DNA of 64,000 bases. Source: Acidobacteriota bacterium (GTDB lineage: Bacteria; Acidobacteriota; Terriglobia; Terriglobales; Acidobacteriaceae). The stretch spans positions 86,541 through 150,540 of the forward strand of contig JAFDVR010000007.1 of the NCBI GenBank assembly GCA_018268855.1, in the 5' to 3' direction. The translations under genes were made by a program, and so were the position numbers. Below, piece after piece: positions 8,588 to 17,215 of the stretch. The notes beneath the pieces were generated by a model that worked only from the letters and a program-made list of their open reading frames with translations, made no database searches and was not told where the DNA came from. The first letter of the stretch is position 1. Every line of letters begins with the position of its first letter.

Positions 8588-9868
8588 TTAGCCTTCCAAC
8601 ACAAAGTCGCCCGTGTGATCGGTCTTGTGTGGAACGAACTTAGTCTTCACACCGGTTGCGTGCCGCAGAGCTGCAAGAGCAAGAAAGCCGAGCGCCAGCG
8701 CGCAAACGCCATTCCATTGCCAGTGCGACCATGCGATCGCTGACCCTGCGGAACCAAGCGCAGCGCCGATGAAGTACATCACCATGTACACCGTATTCAA
8801 ACGGCTGCGCGCCTCAGGCCGGAGTGCAAAGATGCGTGTCTGGTTCGCAACCTGCGACATTTGTTGGCCAATATCGAGAACAATCACGCCGATAACCAGC
8901 GCCGCTATCGTCAGCGTGAGTGAAAGATGCATCCGCTCAGAGATCCACAGAAGCACAAACGCAGACGTCAACAGAGAGATGCCGATGGAGAGCACCCATC
9001 GCGGTCCTCTGCGGTCTGCCTGCTTGCCTGCGAGCGAGGCGATCAGCACACCGGCCACACCTACCAGACCGAAGCTGCCGGTCACGCCGGCGCCCAGGCC
9101 GTGGCGTCCAAGCAGAAAAGCGAGGGTGTTCCAGAAGCAGGAGAAGGCAGCAAACAGCAGCGCGCCTGTCGTTCCTGCTTCACGCAACAGCGGCTCTTCG
9201 CGAAAAACGGTCCAGAGGGACCGCATCGCTGTGGCATAACGCATCTTCTGTTTGGCAGGAAGCACGGGGAAGAAGTGTTTAAGCGCAGGCACAAAGGCTG
9301 CATTCATCACAGCCGCAAGCAGAAAGACAGCGCGCCATCCAGAGAAGATGTTAGGGTGGCCGCTCCAGCGCATAATGGCAAGCGCAGCATCATTGATCCA
9401 TCCAGCGAAGGTGCGTGCCAGCAGTACACCAAGCAGAAGGCCAGCCATGGCAATGCCCACTGCGGTCCCGCTCTTTCCCTTGGGAGCAAGATCGGGAGCA
9501 ATGGGCAGCGATACGTGCGTGACCGCCGCAAATGCTCCGGCCATGCACGAAGCTGCAAGCAGGATGGAAAAGGTAGGCGCCAGCGCAACAAGAACAAGCG
9601 CGATGGAAACAAACCCAAAGAGCCGCATCATCAGTCCGCGGCGCTCGCGGAGATCGCCCAGTGGAACGAAGAAAAGCAGGCCGAGTGAGTAGCCAACCTG
9701 TGTAGCAACAGCCACGAGCCCCGCGTGTCCGGCATCCAGATGAAATGTGTGGCCTATTTCCAGCAGCAGCGGCTGGTTGTAGTACATCGTGGAGACTCCC
9801 ACGCCGCATGCAAGACCAAGGAAAGGCAGGATGGATTTCTTAGGAGACGAGTGGGTAGTGGAAGCCAT
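8588..9868 (-). CDS. MFS transporter (12-helix, efflux-like)
   Basis: A 426-residue major facilitator superfamily permease. Early helices carry GVGVSTMYYNQPLLLEIG, then the loop 2-3 signature GDLRERRGLMMRL, and a large charged central loop (about 205-235) separates two six-helix halves. The N-terminal YYNQPLL motif is common in the YnfM/AraJ-like efflux branch, so a drug or sugar exporter is the likeliest role; the substrate cannot be read. It ends 73 bp upstream of the tonB-like gene start on the same strand and begins 21 bp after the GH2 gene stop, so it could be part of the GH2 transcript. Confidence 0.9.
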   Translation of the reverse strand: MASTTHSSPKKSILPFLGLACGVGVSTMYYNQPLLLEIGHTFHLDAGHAGLVAVATQVGYSLGLLFFVPLGDLRERRGLMMRLFGFVSIALVLVALAPTFSILLAASCMAGAFAAVTHVSLPIAPDLAPKGKSGTAVGIAMAGLLLGVLLARTFAGWINDAALAIMRWSGHPNIFSGWRAVFLLAAVMNAAFVPALKHFFPVLPAKQKMRYATAMRSLWTVFREEPLLREAGTTGALLFAAFSCFWNTLAFLLGRHGLGAGVTGSFGLVGVAGVLIASLAGKQADRRGPRWVLSIGISLLTSAFVLLWISERMHLSLTLTIAALVIGVIVLDIGQQMSQVANQTRIFALRPEARSRLNTVYMVMYFIGAALGSAGSAIAWSHWQWNGVCALALGFLALAALRHATGVKTKFVPHKTDHTGDFVLEG

Positions 9869-9889
9869 GCTCTCCTAAGTGTATCGACA

Positions 9890-12376
9890 TCAGAGGTGTG
9901 CCTCCTGAGGGGCGCTATGCGGCTTACTTGTTCTCTTAGCAGGCCGCGCACTCACCATGGCCGATCCAGATTGCAACCCTTCGGCGGAAGCCTGCACGTG
10001 GATCTCTCCAGCGCTTCTTGAAGCACGCACTACCGCGATGCACATGCCGCTGAACGCAGCGATGCTGCTGCCCTGAAAGCTCTCGTGCGACATGGTATCT
10101 CCGTTGTCTACCGCAACCAGACGGCCTGCACCTTGTACGGAGAAATGAATGCGGTGGTTTGCATCGGGAGCCATGATGCCTGCTTCGTCTGTAACCGCGG
10201 CTTGCAGATAGACGACATCTTTTCCATCCGCGGTGATGGAGACGCGCTCGACCCTGAGCGCGATCTTCGCCGGCTTTCCTGCCGTCTTCACCTCGGTGTT
10301 GCAGACTTCTTTACCTCCTCGGAAACCAATCGCACGCAGTGTGCCCGGCGCGTAGTTCACCTCCCATTCAAGATGGAGCGGACCATTGGACGTCATCGTC
10401 TTTCTGCCAACGGAGCGGTCGTTGAGGAAGAGTTCGACCGCATCGCAGTTGGTAAAGCTCCACACGCGAATTACCCGACCGGTCTTCTCCGGCCACGTCC
10501 AGTGCGGCAGCAGATGGACCATCGGTTTCTGCGACCACTGACTTTGATAGAAGAAGTACGCGTCCTTGGGCAGGCCGCACATGTCGATGATGCCCGCTTC
10601 GCTGCTGCGCAACGGCCAGCGCGCATCTTGCTTGAGCGCGGGGATGTGGAAGGCGATGTGGCGCGTGGGTTCGCCGAGATAGTCGAACGATATCCAGCGG
10701 AACTCTCCGGCGAAAAACGGCCGGTCTTTCGTCTTGCGCCACGATTGCTCATAGTTCATCTCCACAAAGGCTTCTGGAAAGGACGAGCAATGTTCGGGCG
10801 TGGAGATGTAGACGCCGCGTGTCTGCGCGGTGTGCGGCACTTCGCTTCCGTACATCTTGCGCGCGGGATACTTTGCGTGGTCGGAGTCGTAGTAGTTGCT
10901 GGAGCCGCCGCCACCGTTGTAGCCCACCACATCGAGCACTTCGGCAAATCCGCTTGCGTTGGCGTGCGTGATGAAGTTGCACCCAGCAGTCACGGGGCGC
11001 GTGGGGTCGGTGTCGCGCGTGATCTTTGCAAGAAATTTGCAGTCTGCCACGCCGTTGGGCTTGCCCTTGTCGGGGATCTCGTTGCCGATGCTCCAAAGAA
11101 TGATCGACGGATGATTGCGGTCGCGCAGAATCATGTCGCGCAGGTCGCGCTCGGCCCATTCCTTGAAGTAGAGGTTGTAGCCGAAGTCCACGCCCTGTTT
11201 GGGCGCGGACCAGATATCGAACGCCTCGTCGATCACGAGGAAGCCCATGCGGTCGCAGAGATCGAGCAACTGCGGCGCGGGTGGATTGTGTGCCATGCGG
11301 ATGCCGTTGCAGCCCGCTGCTTTGAGCAGATGCAGACGGCGCTCTGCTGCGGCCCGGGAGAAAGCGGCACCCAGAGCACCGAGGTCGTGATGCATGTTCA
11401 CGCCCTTCAGCTTCACGTTTTTTCCGTTGAGAAAGAAGCCACGGTCCGCGTCGAAGTGGAAGGTGCGGATGCCGAACGGTGTGTCGTAGCTGTCGATCAG
11501 TTTGCCGTCGCGATAGAGTGTGGTGCGGGCGACGTACATGTTGGGTTCTTCAACGGACCACAGCTTTGCGTTGGCGATGGGGATCTCCTGCTGCACGGTC
11601 TGGGCCGTTCCCGCAAGATCGCACTTTGATTCGGCATGGGCCACGCTGCGGCCGGCATCGTCGAATACGGTGTTGCGGACGAGCACAGTGCCTTTCTCCG
11701 CATGGGTGTTGCGCAACTGCACTGCGACACGGACAGCGGCGTTTGTGCCTTTGACGGATTGCGTGGTCACAGCCGTTCCCCAGTGTTCCACGCAGACCGG
11801 CCCTGCGATGTTGAGCCAGACGTGCCGGTAGATGCCGGAACCGGTGTAGTACCGCGAGTTTGGCTGCTGTGAATTGTCCACACGCACGGCGAGGATGTCC
11901 GGCTTGCCATCGGTGCGCAGATGCGGCGTGAGGTCGTATTCGAATGAGCTGTAACCGTATGGTCTGCGGCCAAGATGATGACCGTTGATCCACACGTCGC
12001 TGTTCATGTACACGCCGTCGAACTCGACGCGCGCCTGCCGCGTGCCAGCCTGCGGAACATGCAGCGCCTTGCGATACCAGCCGATGCCGGTGGGCAGATA
12101 TCCGATGCGGTGTCCGCCGGGATTGTCCATCGCAAACGGGCCAAGGATGCTCCAGTCGTGCGGAACATCGACCGGTGTCCATGCCTTGTCGTCGAACGCG
12201 GGCGACTCTGCTCCGTTCGCATCGCCGCGATGGAAGAGCCAGTTGCTATCCATCGATAGACGGAGACGCGAGGAGCCGTTCGCCGGCACGACACCTTCCG
12301 CAATCGCGAGTGGAGCGGCGAGTTTGGTCAGCATGGCTGACTTGGAGGCGGACAACAGAAATTCTCTGCGCTTCAT
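9890..12376 (-). CDS. Tat-exported GH2 glycoside hydrolase (beta-galactosidase-like)
   Basis: An 828-residue secreted enzyme with a Tat signal (MKRREFLLSASKS). Domains in order: jelly-roll sugar-binding domain (about 45-190), immunoglobulin-like sandwich (195-300), TIM barrel (305-600), then C-terminal domains of the DUF4982 type. The GH2 signature NMHHDLGALGAAF is at about 328-340. Glu433 in WSIGNEIP is the acid/base and Glu512 in MYGSEV the likely nucleophile. GH2 members cleave beta-galactosides, beta-glucuronides and related sugars; substrate not determinable. It is the third gene of a minus-strand unit behind two Tat-exported TIM-barrel proteins, whose promoter region contains the ATCGAT operator, which links it by inference to the sulfonate regulon. 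Confidence 0.92.
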   Translation of the reverse strand: MKRREFLLSASKSAMLTKLAAPLAIAEGVVPANGSSRLRLSMDSNWLFHRGDANGAESPAFDDKAWTPVDVPHDWSILGPFAMDNPGGHRIGYLPTGIGWYRKALHVPQAGTRQARVEFDGVYMNSDVWINGHHLGRRPYGYSSFEYDLTPHLRTDGKPDILAVRVDNSQQPNSRYYTGSGIYRHVWLNIAGPVCVEHWGTAVTTQSVKGTNAAVRVAVQLRNTHAEKGTVLVRNTVFDDAGRSVAHAESKCDLAGTAQTVQQEIPIANAKLWSVEEPNMYVARTTLYRDGKLIDSYDTPFGIRTFHFDADRGFFLNGKNVKLKGVNMHHDLGALGAAFSRAAAERRLHLLKAAGCNGIRMAHNPPAPQLLDLCDRMGFLVIDEAFDIWSAPKQGVDFGYNLYFKEWAERDLRDMILRDRNHPSIILWSIGNEIPDKGKPNGVADCKFLAKITRDTDPTRPVTAGCNFITHANASGFAEVLDVVGYNGGGGSSNYYDSDHAKYPARKMYGSEVPHTAQTRGVYISTPEHCSSFPEAFVEMNYEQSWRKTKDRPFFAGEFRWISFDYLGEPTRHIAFHIPALKQDARWPLRSSEAGIIDMCGLPKDAYFFYQSQWSQKPMVHLLPHWTWPEKTGRVIRVWSFTNCDAVELFLNDRSVGRKTMTSNGPLHLEWEVNYAPGTLRAIGFRGGKEVCNTEVKTAGKPAKIALRVERVSITADGKDVVYLQAAVTDEAGIMAPDANHRIHFSVQGAGRLVAVDNGDTMSHESFQGSSIAAFSGMCIAVVRASRSAGEIHVQASAEGLQSGSAMVSARPAKRTSKPHSAPQEAHL

Positions 12377-12403
12377 ACAGTAAAGCTCCGTTTGGATAGA
12401 AAT

Positions 12404-13270
12404 TCAGAATGCCGCGGGCGAATTACTGCTCAACGTGCGGCGGACAAATGCGATGTTTGCTTCGGTGTCGCGGACGCAGGCTTCGGTGTCTGCATGGCGC
12501 GTTTCAAAGACGTGCCATCCACGAAAACCAACCTGCTGGAGACGGCGGCATGCCACAGCCCAATCCACCTTTGCGGGCTTCTGGTCGAGCCGTGGGTTCT
12601 CATTCTTGAGATGACACTGCACAATGTCGGCGCCGAGAATGCCGATGCCAGCAATGGCCTGTCCCGGGTGGTCCGTCTCCACGTTGGTAGCGTCGAAGTA
12701 CGTCTTTACCGAAGAGTGAGCAATCAGGTGGATGAGCTTGCGGTCATCTGCGGGCGCCAGCGATGTTTCCAGCCCCAGCACAACGCCGGAACCGCGCGCC
12801 TGCTCGCCCATCTTCTGGAAGAGGCTGACGAGAGGCGCGTAGGACTTTTCATCCTGCATGTCCGGGCAGTTCTTCTTGTAGAGAGCGACCAGAATGACGC
12901 TCGCGCCAATCCACTCCGCCGCGCGGACCGATCCTGCGATGGCGCGTTCTGCAATGGGCCGGTCGTAGACCGACTCCCCCGGCTTCCAGATGCCCGCGAG
13001 TGATGGCACCTCTACCGCCCAGCGGTTCGCTCCGCGCTTGTATTGCAGGGCGGTCTCGCGCTGGGTGAGGTCCTGTCCCTTCCACATCACCTGCAACTCA
13101 ACGCCGGACAAGCCGCGAATCCGCCGCGCCAGCGCGAAGACCTCTTCACCGGGATGAACGCCCATGTTGGCCTGCCGGTGCCCGAATTTGAGCGGCAGTT
13201 CGGGCAGCGTACCTGCGAAGGTCGTGGCTGAGAGTGCCAGTGATCCGCCTAGAAAGGTGCGACGGTCCAC
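12404..13270 (-). CDS. Tat-exported xylose isomerase-like TIM-barrel protein (1)
   Basis: A 288-residue sugar phosphate isomerase/epimerase-family (AP endonuclease 2 fold) protein with a Tat leader (MDRRTFLGGSLALSATTFAG). Barrel strands include SVILVALY, GVVLGLETS and KTYFDATNVETDH, then IVQCHLKNENPRLDQ. The acidic and histidine residues at strand ends would form the divalent metal site. Such exported members occur with Gfo/Idh/MocA oxidoreductases and are thought to act on keto-sugars or glycosides, not on sugar phosphates. It sits 27 bp upstream of the GH2 gene and 3 bp after the second TIM-barrel gene, in one operon. Reaction unknown. Confidence 0.85.
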   Translation of the reverse strand: MDRRTFLGGSLALSATTFAGTLPELPLKFGHRQANMGVHPGEEVFALARRIRGLSGVELQVMWKGQDLTQRETALQYKRGANRWAVEVPSLAGIWKPGESVYDRPIAERAIAGSVRAAEWIGASVILVALYKKNCPDMQDEKSYAPLVSLFQKMGEQARGSGVVLGLETSLAPADDRKLIHLIAHSSVKTYFDATNVETDHPGQAIAGIGILGADIVQCHLKNENPRLDQKPAKVDWAVACRRLQQVGFRGWHVFETRHADTEACVRDTEANIAFVRRTLSSNSPAAF

Positions 13271-13273
13271 GCA

Positions 13274-14140
13274 CTACACTCCAAAAATTTTGCGGATGTA
13301 GGCGCGGTCCGGCCCCACGGCAGCAGTGTCGCCGCGCTTCGGATTGCCTTCTTCATCGATCAGCCATCCGGACCAGCCGGTGCGATGAATGGCGGCGGCA
13401 AGCGCTTCGAACCCAAAATCCCCTTCGCCAAGCGGCACCTGTTCGGTATGGTTCTTGAAGGTCTTGAGATGGACGCCGACGATGCGGTGCGAATGCTTCA
13501 GCATGAACTTGGATGGATCGCCGCCGCCCTGATATCCGTGGCCCGCGTCCATCAAAAAGCTCACCAGCTCCGGATTGCTGCGCTCGGCGATGCCGTTCAT
13601 CTCCGCGTTGTTGTTGGCGAACTCCGGCTGATGGTTGTGATACGCCAATCGCATGCCGCCTTTGTTACAGACCTTTCCATACTCCTCCAGCTTGGCCACC
13701 TTGGCGCGAAGGGCGTCATCGGTGAACTTGCCGTCGGGCGCCAGGCCGCTGGAGCTGAGCACAACGTAGTGCGCGCCGAGTTTGGAAGCGCCTTGAACGA
13801 GCGCGTCCAGAAATCCCGCCTTGTCCAGCTCGCCGGTAGACGTGTGTACGCCGATAAAGTCCATGCCGGTGGCTGCGATGCGTTTGCGGGCTTCGGCGGT
13901 GTTGTTGAACTGGTCGCGCACAAAGCGGTTATTGCACTCAAAGCCGTGATAGTCCATCTGCCTTGCCTCGCCCAGCACCCTTATCAGCTCATCGAAGCTC
14001 GGCGGCTTCATCACCCAGCCGTTGGTCTGGCAGCCGACGCGCAGCTTACCTTTCGCCGCAGGTGCGGCAAAGCTTGCTGAAGCGGCAGCGGCTGTGGCAG
14101 TGGCGAGGAATGTGCGGCGGGTAAGCGTAGCGGCCTGCAT
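13274..14140 (-). CDS. Tat-exported xylose isomerase-like TIM-barrel protein (2)
   Basis: A 288-residue protein starting ATG 14140 behind AGGAGCTAACG. A Tat signal is present (LTRRTFLATATAAAASA). Strand motifs RLAYHNHQPEF and SFLMDAGHGYQGGGDP supply probable metal ligands, and the C-terminus has WSGWLIDEEGNPKRG. It is clearly paralogous to the exported TIM protein at 32561-33460 (AYHNHWPEF, DAGHAYRGG) and less so to its operon neighbour. It is the first gene of the TIM-TIM-GH2 unit, divergent from the aldolase gene with the operator region 14229-14259 between them. Epimerase, isomerase or lyase activity on an exported sugar is plausible; the exact reaction is not visible. Confidence 0.86.
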   Translation of the reverse strand: MQAATLTRRTFLATATAAAASASFAAPAAKGKLRVGCQTNGWVMKPPSFDELIRVLGEARQMDYHGFECNNRFVRDQFNNTAEARKRIAATGMDFIGVHTSTGELDKAGFLDALVQGASKLGAHYVVLSSSGLAPDGKFTDDALRAKVAKLEEYGKVCNKGGMRLAYHNHQPEFANNNAEMNGIAERSNPELVSFLMDAGHGYQGGGDPSKFMLKHSHRIVGVHLKTFKNHTEQVPLGEGDFGFEALAAAIHRTGWSGWLIDEEGNPKRGDTAAVGPDRAYIRKIFGV

Positions 14141-14228
14141 CGTTAGCTCCTATGTTTGGGCGCGGAAGTGCGCGGGGAAATTGGACGCCCAGAACCTTAC
14201 CGCAGAGAAAACGTGAGTGGCAAGTAAA

Positions 14229-14283
14229 ATCGATAGCAATCATTAGTAATCGATTGACAGTCCTGTTTCTGGCTTCGTATATT
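14229..14283 (+). promoter_or_regulatory. Promoter with two ATCGAT operator sites, aldolase/MFS unit
   Basis: A TTGACA (14254-14259), 18-bp spacer and TATATT (14278-14283) form a near-consensus sigma-70 promoter for the aldolase gene. Two ATCGAT centres at 14229-14234 and 14249-14254 lie 20 bp apart, two helical turns. The second, inside TAATCGATTGA, overlaps the -35 box, as expected for repression. The same centre occurs in the GntR gene start and at 32356 and 32477/32487. The region also faces the divergent TIM/GH2 unit. GntR binding is inferred. Confidence 0.7.
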
Positions 14284-14333
14284 GGCTCGCAATCCAGAAG
14301 AGAAGCCGAACCCGCAGTTCGCGAGGAGGGGAG

Positions 14334-15335
14334 ATGTCTGCTCTAACGCCCGGCAAAGTTGCCGGACTGAATGCTGTTGCCGACGAACGGGGCGTGATCG
14401 CCGCCGTTGCCATGGATCAGCGAGGTTATTTGAAGCAGATGTTCGTGCGCGAACTGGGGCACGATCCGTCCGACGCGCAGATGTCGGAGTTCAAGGAAGT
14501 GGTGGCGCGTAATCTGACGCGGCATTGCTCCTCCATCCTGCTGGATGTGGAGTATGGGCTGAACGCCACGCGCGAGATCAACGGCAAGGGCCTGCTGCTG
14601 GCGTATGAAAAGGCGGGTTACAGCCCCGACAAGCCGGAGAAGCTGCCGACCGCGACCGAGGGTTGGTCAGCGCTGCGAATCAAGGAAGCGGGCGCGAACG
14701 CGGTGAAGATCCTCGTCTTCTATAACCCGTTTGAAAAAGAATGGGTGAACAACCAGAAGAAGGCATGGGTGGAACGCATCGGTGCGGAGTGCCGCGCGGT
14801 GGATATTCCACTGTTTCTGGAGTTTCTTGGATACGATGTGCACGGCGTGGGCGAAGGCAGCGCAGAGTACGCGAAGCTCAAGCCGGAGATTGTGATTCGT
14901 TCGATCGAGGAGTTTACGAAGGAGCGTTACGGCGCTGACGTGCTGAAGCTGGAAGTTCCGATCCAGATGAACTATGTGGAGGGCGCGAGTTGCTGCAAGG
15001 AACAGCCGGTTTATACGCATGAGGAAGCGATCCAACTCTTCCACAAGGCTGCGAATACAACCGATCTTCCTATCGTGTATCTTTCCGCTGGAGTCACGAG
15101 TGAAGTTTTTGTAGAGACGCTACAAATGGCTGCCGATAGTGGAGTAGCTTTCCACGGCATTCTGGGCGGAAGGGCCATCTGGCAGGACGGTGTTCCGATC
15201 TACGTGAAGAGCGGCGTGGGCGCGCTGGAAGAGTGGATGCGCACTACTGGCGCGCAGAACGTAGAAGACGTAAAGAAGGTGCTGCAGAAAGCGCGCTCGT
15301 GGAAAGAGGCGCGCAGCATGCAGGGACGGGTTTAG
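14334..15335 (+). CDS. LacD-family class I aldolase (candidate sulfofructose-1-phosphate aldolase)
   Basis: A 333-residue aldolase of the tagatose-1,6-bisphosphate aldolase (LacD) family, in the length range of known members. Early MDQRGYLKQMF, the strand SILLDVEYGL, KILVFYNPFE and the Schiff-base strand DVLKLEVPIQM put the catalytic lysine at residue 205, the same number as in characterised LacD. LacD cleaves tagatose- or fructose-1,6-bisphosphate; the E. coli sulfoglycolysis aldolase YihT is from the same family and yields DHAP plus 3-sulfolactaldehyde. There is no lacC or galactose-6-phosphate isomerase nearby, but a PfkA-type kinase and a sulfolactate pathway share its operator. I therefore infer a sulfonated substrate. 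The GAGGAGGGGAG ribosome-binding site is strong. Confidence 0.9.
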   Translation: MSALTPGKVAGLNAVADERGVIAAVAMDQRGYLKQMFVRELGHDPSDAQMSEFKEVVARNLTRHCSSILLDVEYGLNATREINGKGLLLAYEKAGYSPDKPEKLPTATEGWSALRIKEAGANAVKILVFYNPFEKEWVNNQKKAWVERIGAECRAVDIPLFLEFLGYDVHGVGEGSAEYAKLKPEIVIRSIEEFTKERYGADVLKLEVPIQMNYVEGASCCKEQPVYTHEEAIQLFHKAANTTDLPIVYLSAGVTSEVFVETLQMAADSGVAFHGILGGRAIWQDGVPIYVKSGVGALEEWMRTTGAQNVEDVKKVLQKARSWKEARSMQGRV

Positions 15336-15390
15336 CAACAAGCGCGGTGCGCTGCCTGGCAGCGGCAACTTTTTCTCTCAAGGAATGGAT

Positions 15391-16659
15391 ATGCTCGACG
15401 TGCAAACTCCTGTCCAGTCAGAGATGAAGGCCGCGCCCTGGCCGAGCAACCGCAAGCGATGGACGATTGTCGGTCTGCTGTTCACCATCACCGTCATCAA
15501 TCTGATCGACCGGCAGACATTGTCTGTGCTGGCGCCTATTCTTCGGGAAAATTTTCACCTCAGCAATGTGCAGTATGGGCGCATTGTGTCCGCGCTGCAG
15601 TTTGGCATGATGGCAGGCGAGCTGCCGCTCGGCCATCTGATGGACCGCTTCGGCGCGCGCATTGGACTTTCCTTCGCGGTGATGTGGTGGTCCGCCGCAA
15701 CTGCCGCGCAAGCCGCGGCGCGCAGTGGAGGCATGTTCGGCTTTATCCGCTTCTGGATGGGAACAGGAGAGTGCGGCAACTTTTCCGGTGGTGTGAAGAC
15801 GATCGGGCGGCTCTTCTCGCAGCGGGACCGTACGCTTGCCATCGGCATCTTCAATAGCGGCAGTGTGGTGGGATCCACGCTGGCGCCGCCGCTGATCGTT
15901 TATCTGCTGCATCGATACGGCTTTCACGCGGCTTTCCTGGTACCTGCGACATTAGGCCTGCTGTGGGTCCCTGTGTGGTGGTTTGCTTACGGGCGCGAGC
16001 ACAGGCCGGAGCATGTCAGGCGTACGGAAGAGGTATCGGCGCGCACGATGCTGCACGATCCAAATACGTGGGCGCTTATGCTTTGTCGTGGTTTTATCGG
16101 TCCTGTAATGCAGTTTTACTGGTACTGGACGCCGAGTTATCTAGCCAGCGTGCATCATGCTTCCATGCTCCAAATCGGCATGCTGGCATGGATACCATTT
16201 CTATTTGGAGATATAGGTGGCGTCTTTGGAGGATGGTCCGCAGGCAAGTTGCAGCGCCGCGGCATGACCGTTCCCAAGATGCGCAAGCTGCTGATGTTCA
16301 GCAGCAGCCTGGTGTGCCTCACCAGCGCGCTGGTGCCCATGATCTCCGAGGCAGGCATTGCCATGCTGGTGATTGGCATTGCGGTGGGCGCGGACAATTT
16401 TCTGTCCGCGAATATGTTCGCTGCCATCACCGATCTGTTCGAGGACAAGAAGGTGGGCCGCGCATCCGCGTTCATGGGCGTGGCGAGCGGATTGAGCGGT
16501 CTGCTGTTTCCGCTGATTACGGGGCGTCTGGTGGACAAGATTTCGTATACGCCGGTATTTCTGATCGTCGGCCTGATGCCGCTGGTGGGAACTACGTTTC
16601 TGTTCCTGTTCGGACGCCGGTACAAAACCATGCCGCATCCGCACTGGTCGTCCCACTAA
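15391..16659 (+). CDS. MFS anion:cation symporter family transporter (hexuronate ExuT-like)
   Basis: A 12-helix permease of the anion:cation symporter branch. I choose ATG 15391 (MLDVQTPVQS) because AAGGA sits six bases upstream; the ATG at 15385 abuts it. Helix 1 has the ExuT-type segment INLIDRQTLSVLAPIL, loop 2-3 has GHLMDRFGARIG, and the motif FWMGTGECGNFSGGVKTIGRLF is typical of ExuT/GudP permeases for sugar acids. It follows the aldolase by 55 bp under the same promoter. A sugar-acid-type transporter fits uptake of an anionic sugar such as sulfoquinovose; hexuronate is the conservative alternative. It also has a GC-rich hairpin directly after its stop codon (about 16662-16690). Confidence 0.88.
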   Translation: MLDVQTPVQSEMKAAPWPSNRKRWTIVGLLFTITVINLIDRQTLSVLAPILRENFHLSNVQYGRIVSALQFGMMAGELPLGHLMDRFGARIGLSFAVMWWSAATAAQAAARSGGMFGFIRFWMGTGECGNFSGGVKTIGRLFSQRDRTLAIGIFNSGSVVGSTLAPPLIVYLLHRYGFHAAFLVPATLGLLWVPVWWFAYGREHRPEHVRRTEEVSARTMLHDPNTWALMLCRGFIGPVMQFYWYWTPSYLASVHHASMLQIGMLAWIPFLFGDIGGVFGGWSAGKLQRRGMTVPKMRKLLMFSSSLVCLTSALVPMISEAGIAMLVIGIAVGADNFLSANMFAAITDLFEDKKVGRASAFMGVASGLSGLLFPLITGRLVDKISYTPVFLIVGLMPLVGTTFLFLFGRRYKTMPHPHWSSH

Positions 16660-17160
16660 ACCGGGTACCCCCTCCCCCCTGGGGGTGTGGCTCTAAGTGC
16701 ATTGCTTGCTGAAGATACGAGATCAGGTGCTTGTAAAGTCCTCTGTCTATGGGGGTTAGAGGCAAAATCCTGTTTCCATGGCACTTAGCTCGCCAGTTCA
16801 GAAACGTCGAAGAAAGTTCCCTATTATCCAGATTACAAGAGTGGGAAGGATAATCCGGCAAAGCCAATGCCCTTTCGATTCAGGCAGTTGCCGGGAGAGG
16901 TGGCTTGACAAAGATTGGGGCGGGGACATTCCGTGACGATGATGGCAGATAATCCAACAGAATGTAGGACGAGTGGATGCATTCGCCTCGCGAGCAGAAA
17001 AGCAGGTCTCTCCATTCGCGCTTCGCGCTCGATAATGACGGAGTAAGGTGAATGCGTTCAATCGAAATAACGGTGTGGGTGCATGTCCGATCGAAATGAT
17101 GATCTGGGTGGGCGCGCTTGATCGAGATAACGGGTTTTCTTTAGCAGAAATAGTTCAGAC
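16660..17160. other. Non-coding interval with degenerate repeats
   Basis: No convincing gene. After a C/G-rich hairpin (CCCCCTCCCCCCTGGGGG, about 16668-16685) the sequence holds a dispersed-repeat fragment at about 16980-17045 (AAAGCAGGTCTCTCCATTCG followed by CTCGATAATGACGG). Three loose repeats with the core ATCGAAATAACG start near 17061, 17090 and 17121. Short frames here have no family features. Confidence 0.6.
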
Positions 17161-17167
17161 AAAGAGA

Positions 17168-17193
17168 AGAGCTCCCGGTTAGCCGGGAGCTCT
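17168..17193. terminator. Bidirectional-looking terminator
   Basis: An 11-bp perfect stem (AGAGCTCCCGG/CCGGGAGCTCT) with a TTAG loop, followed by TTTCTT on the plus side and TTCTCTTT on the minus side. It lies 23 bp after the stop of the receptor gene 17216-20596, which it should terminate. Confidence 0.85.
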
Positions 17194-17215
17194 TTCTTAG
17201 TGGTGATGAATGCAG

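Noticed and set aside
10085..11629. 514-codon plus-strand open frame inside the GH2 gene
   Set aside because: It is antisense to a gene with clear catalytic motifs; long antisense frames are expected at this GC content and codon bias.
14334..15335. Lactose/galactose tagatose-6-phosphate pathway
   Set aside because: The aldolase is LacD-like, but no tagatose-6-phosphate kinase (LacC), LacAB isomerase or PTS is present, and the operator links it to the sulfonate operon.
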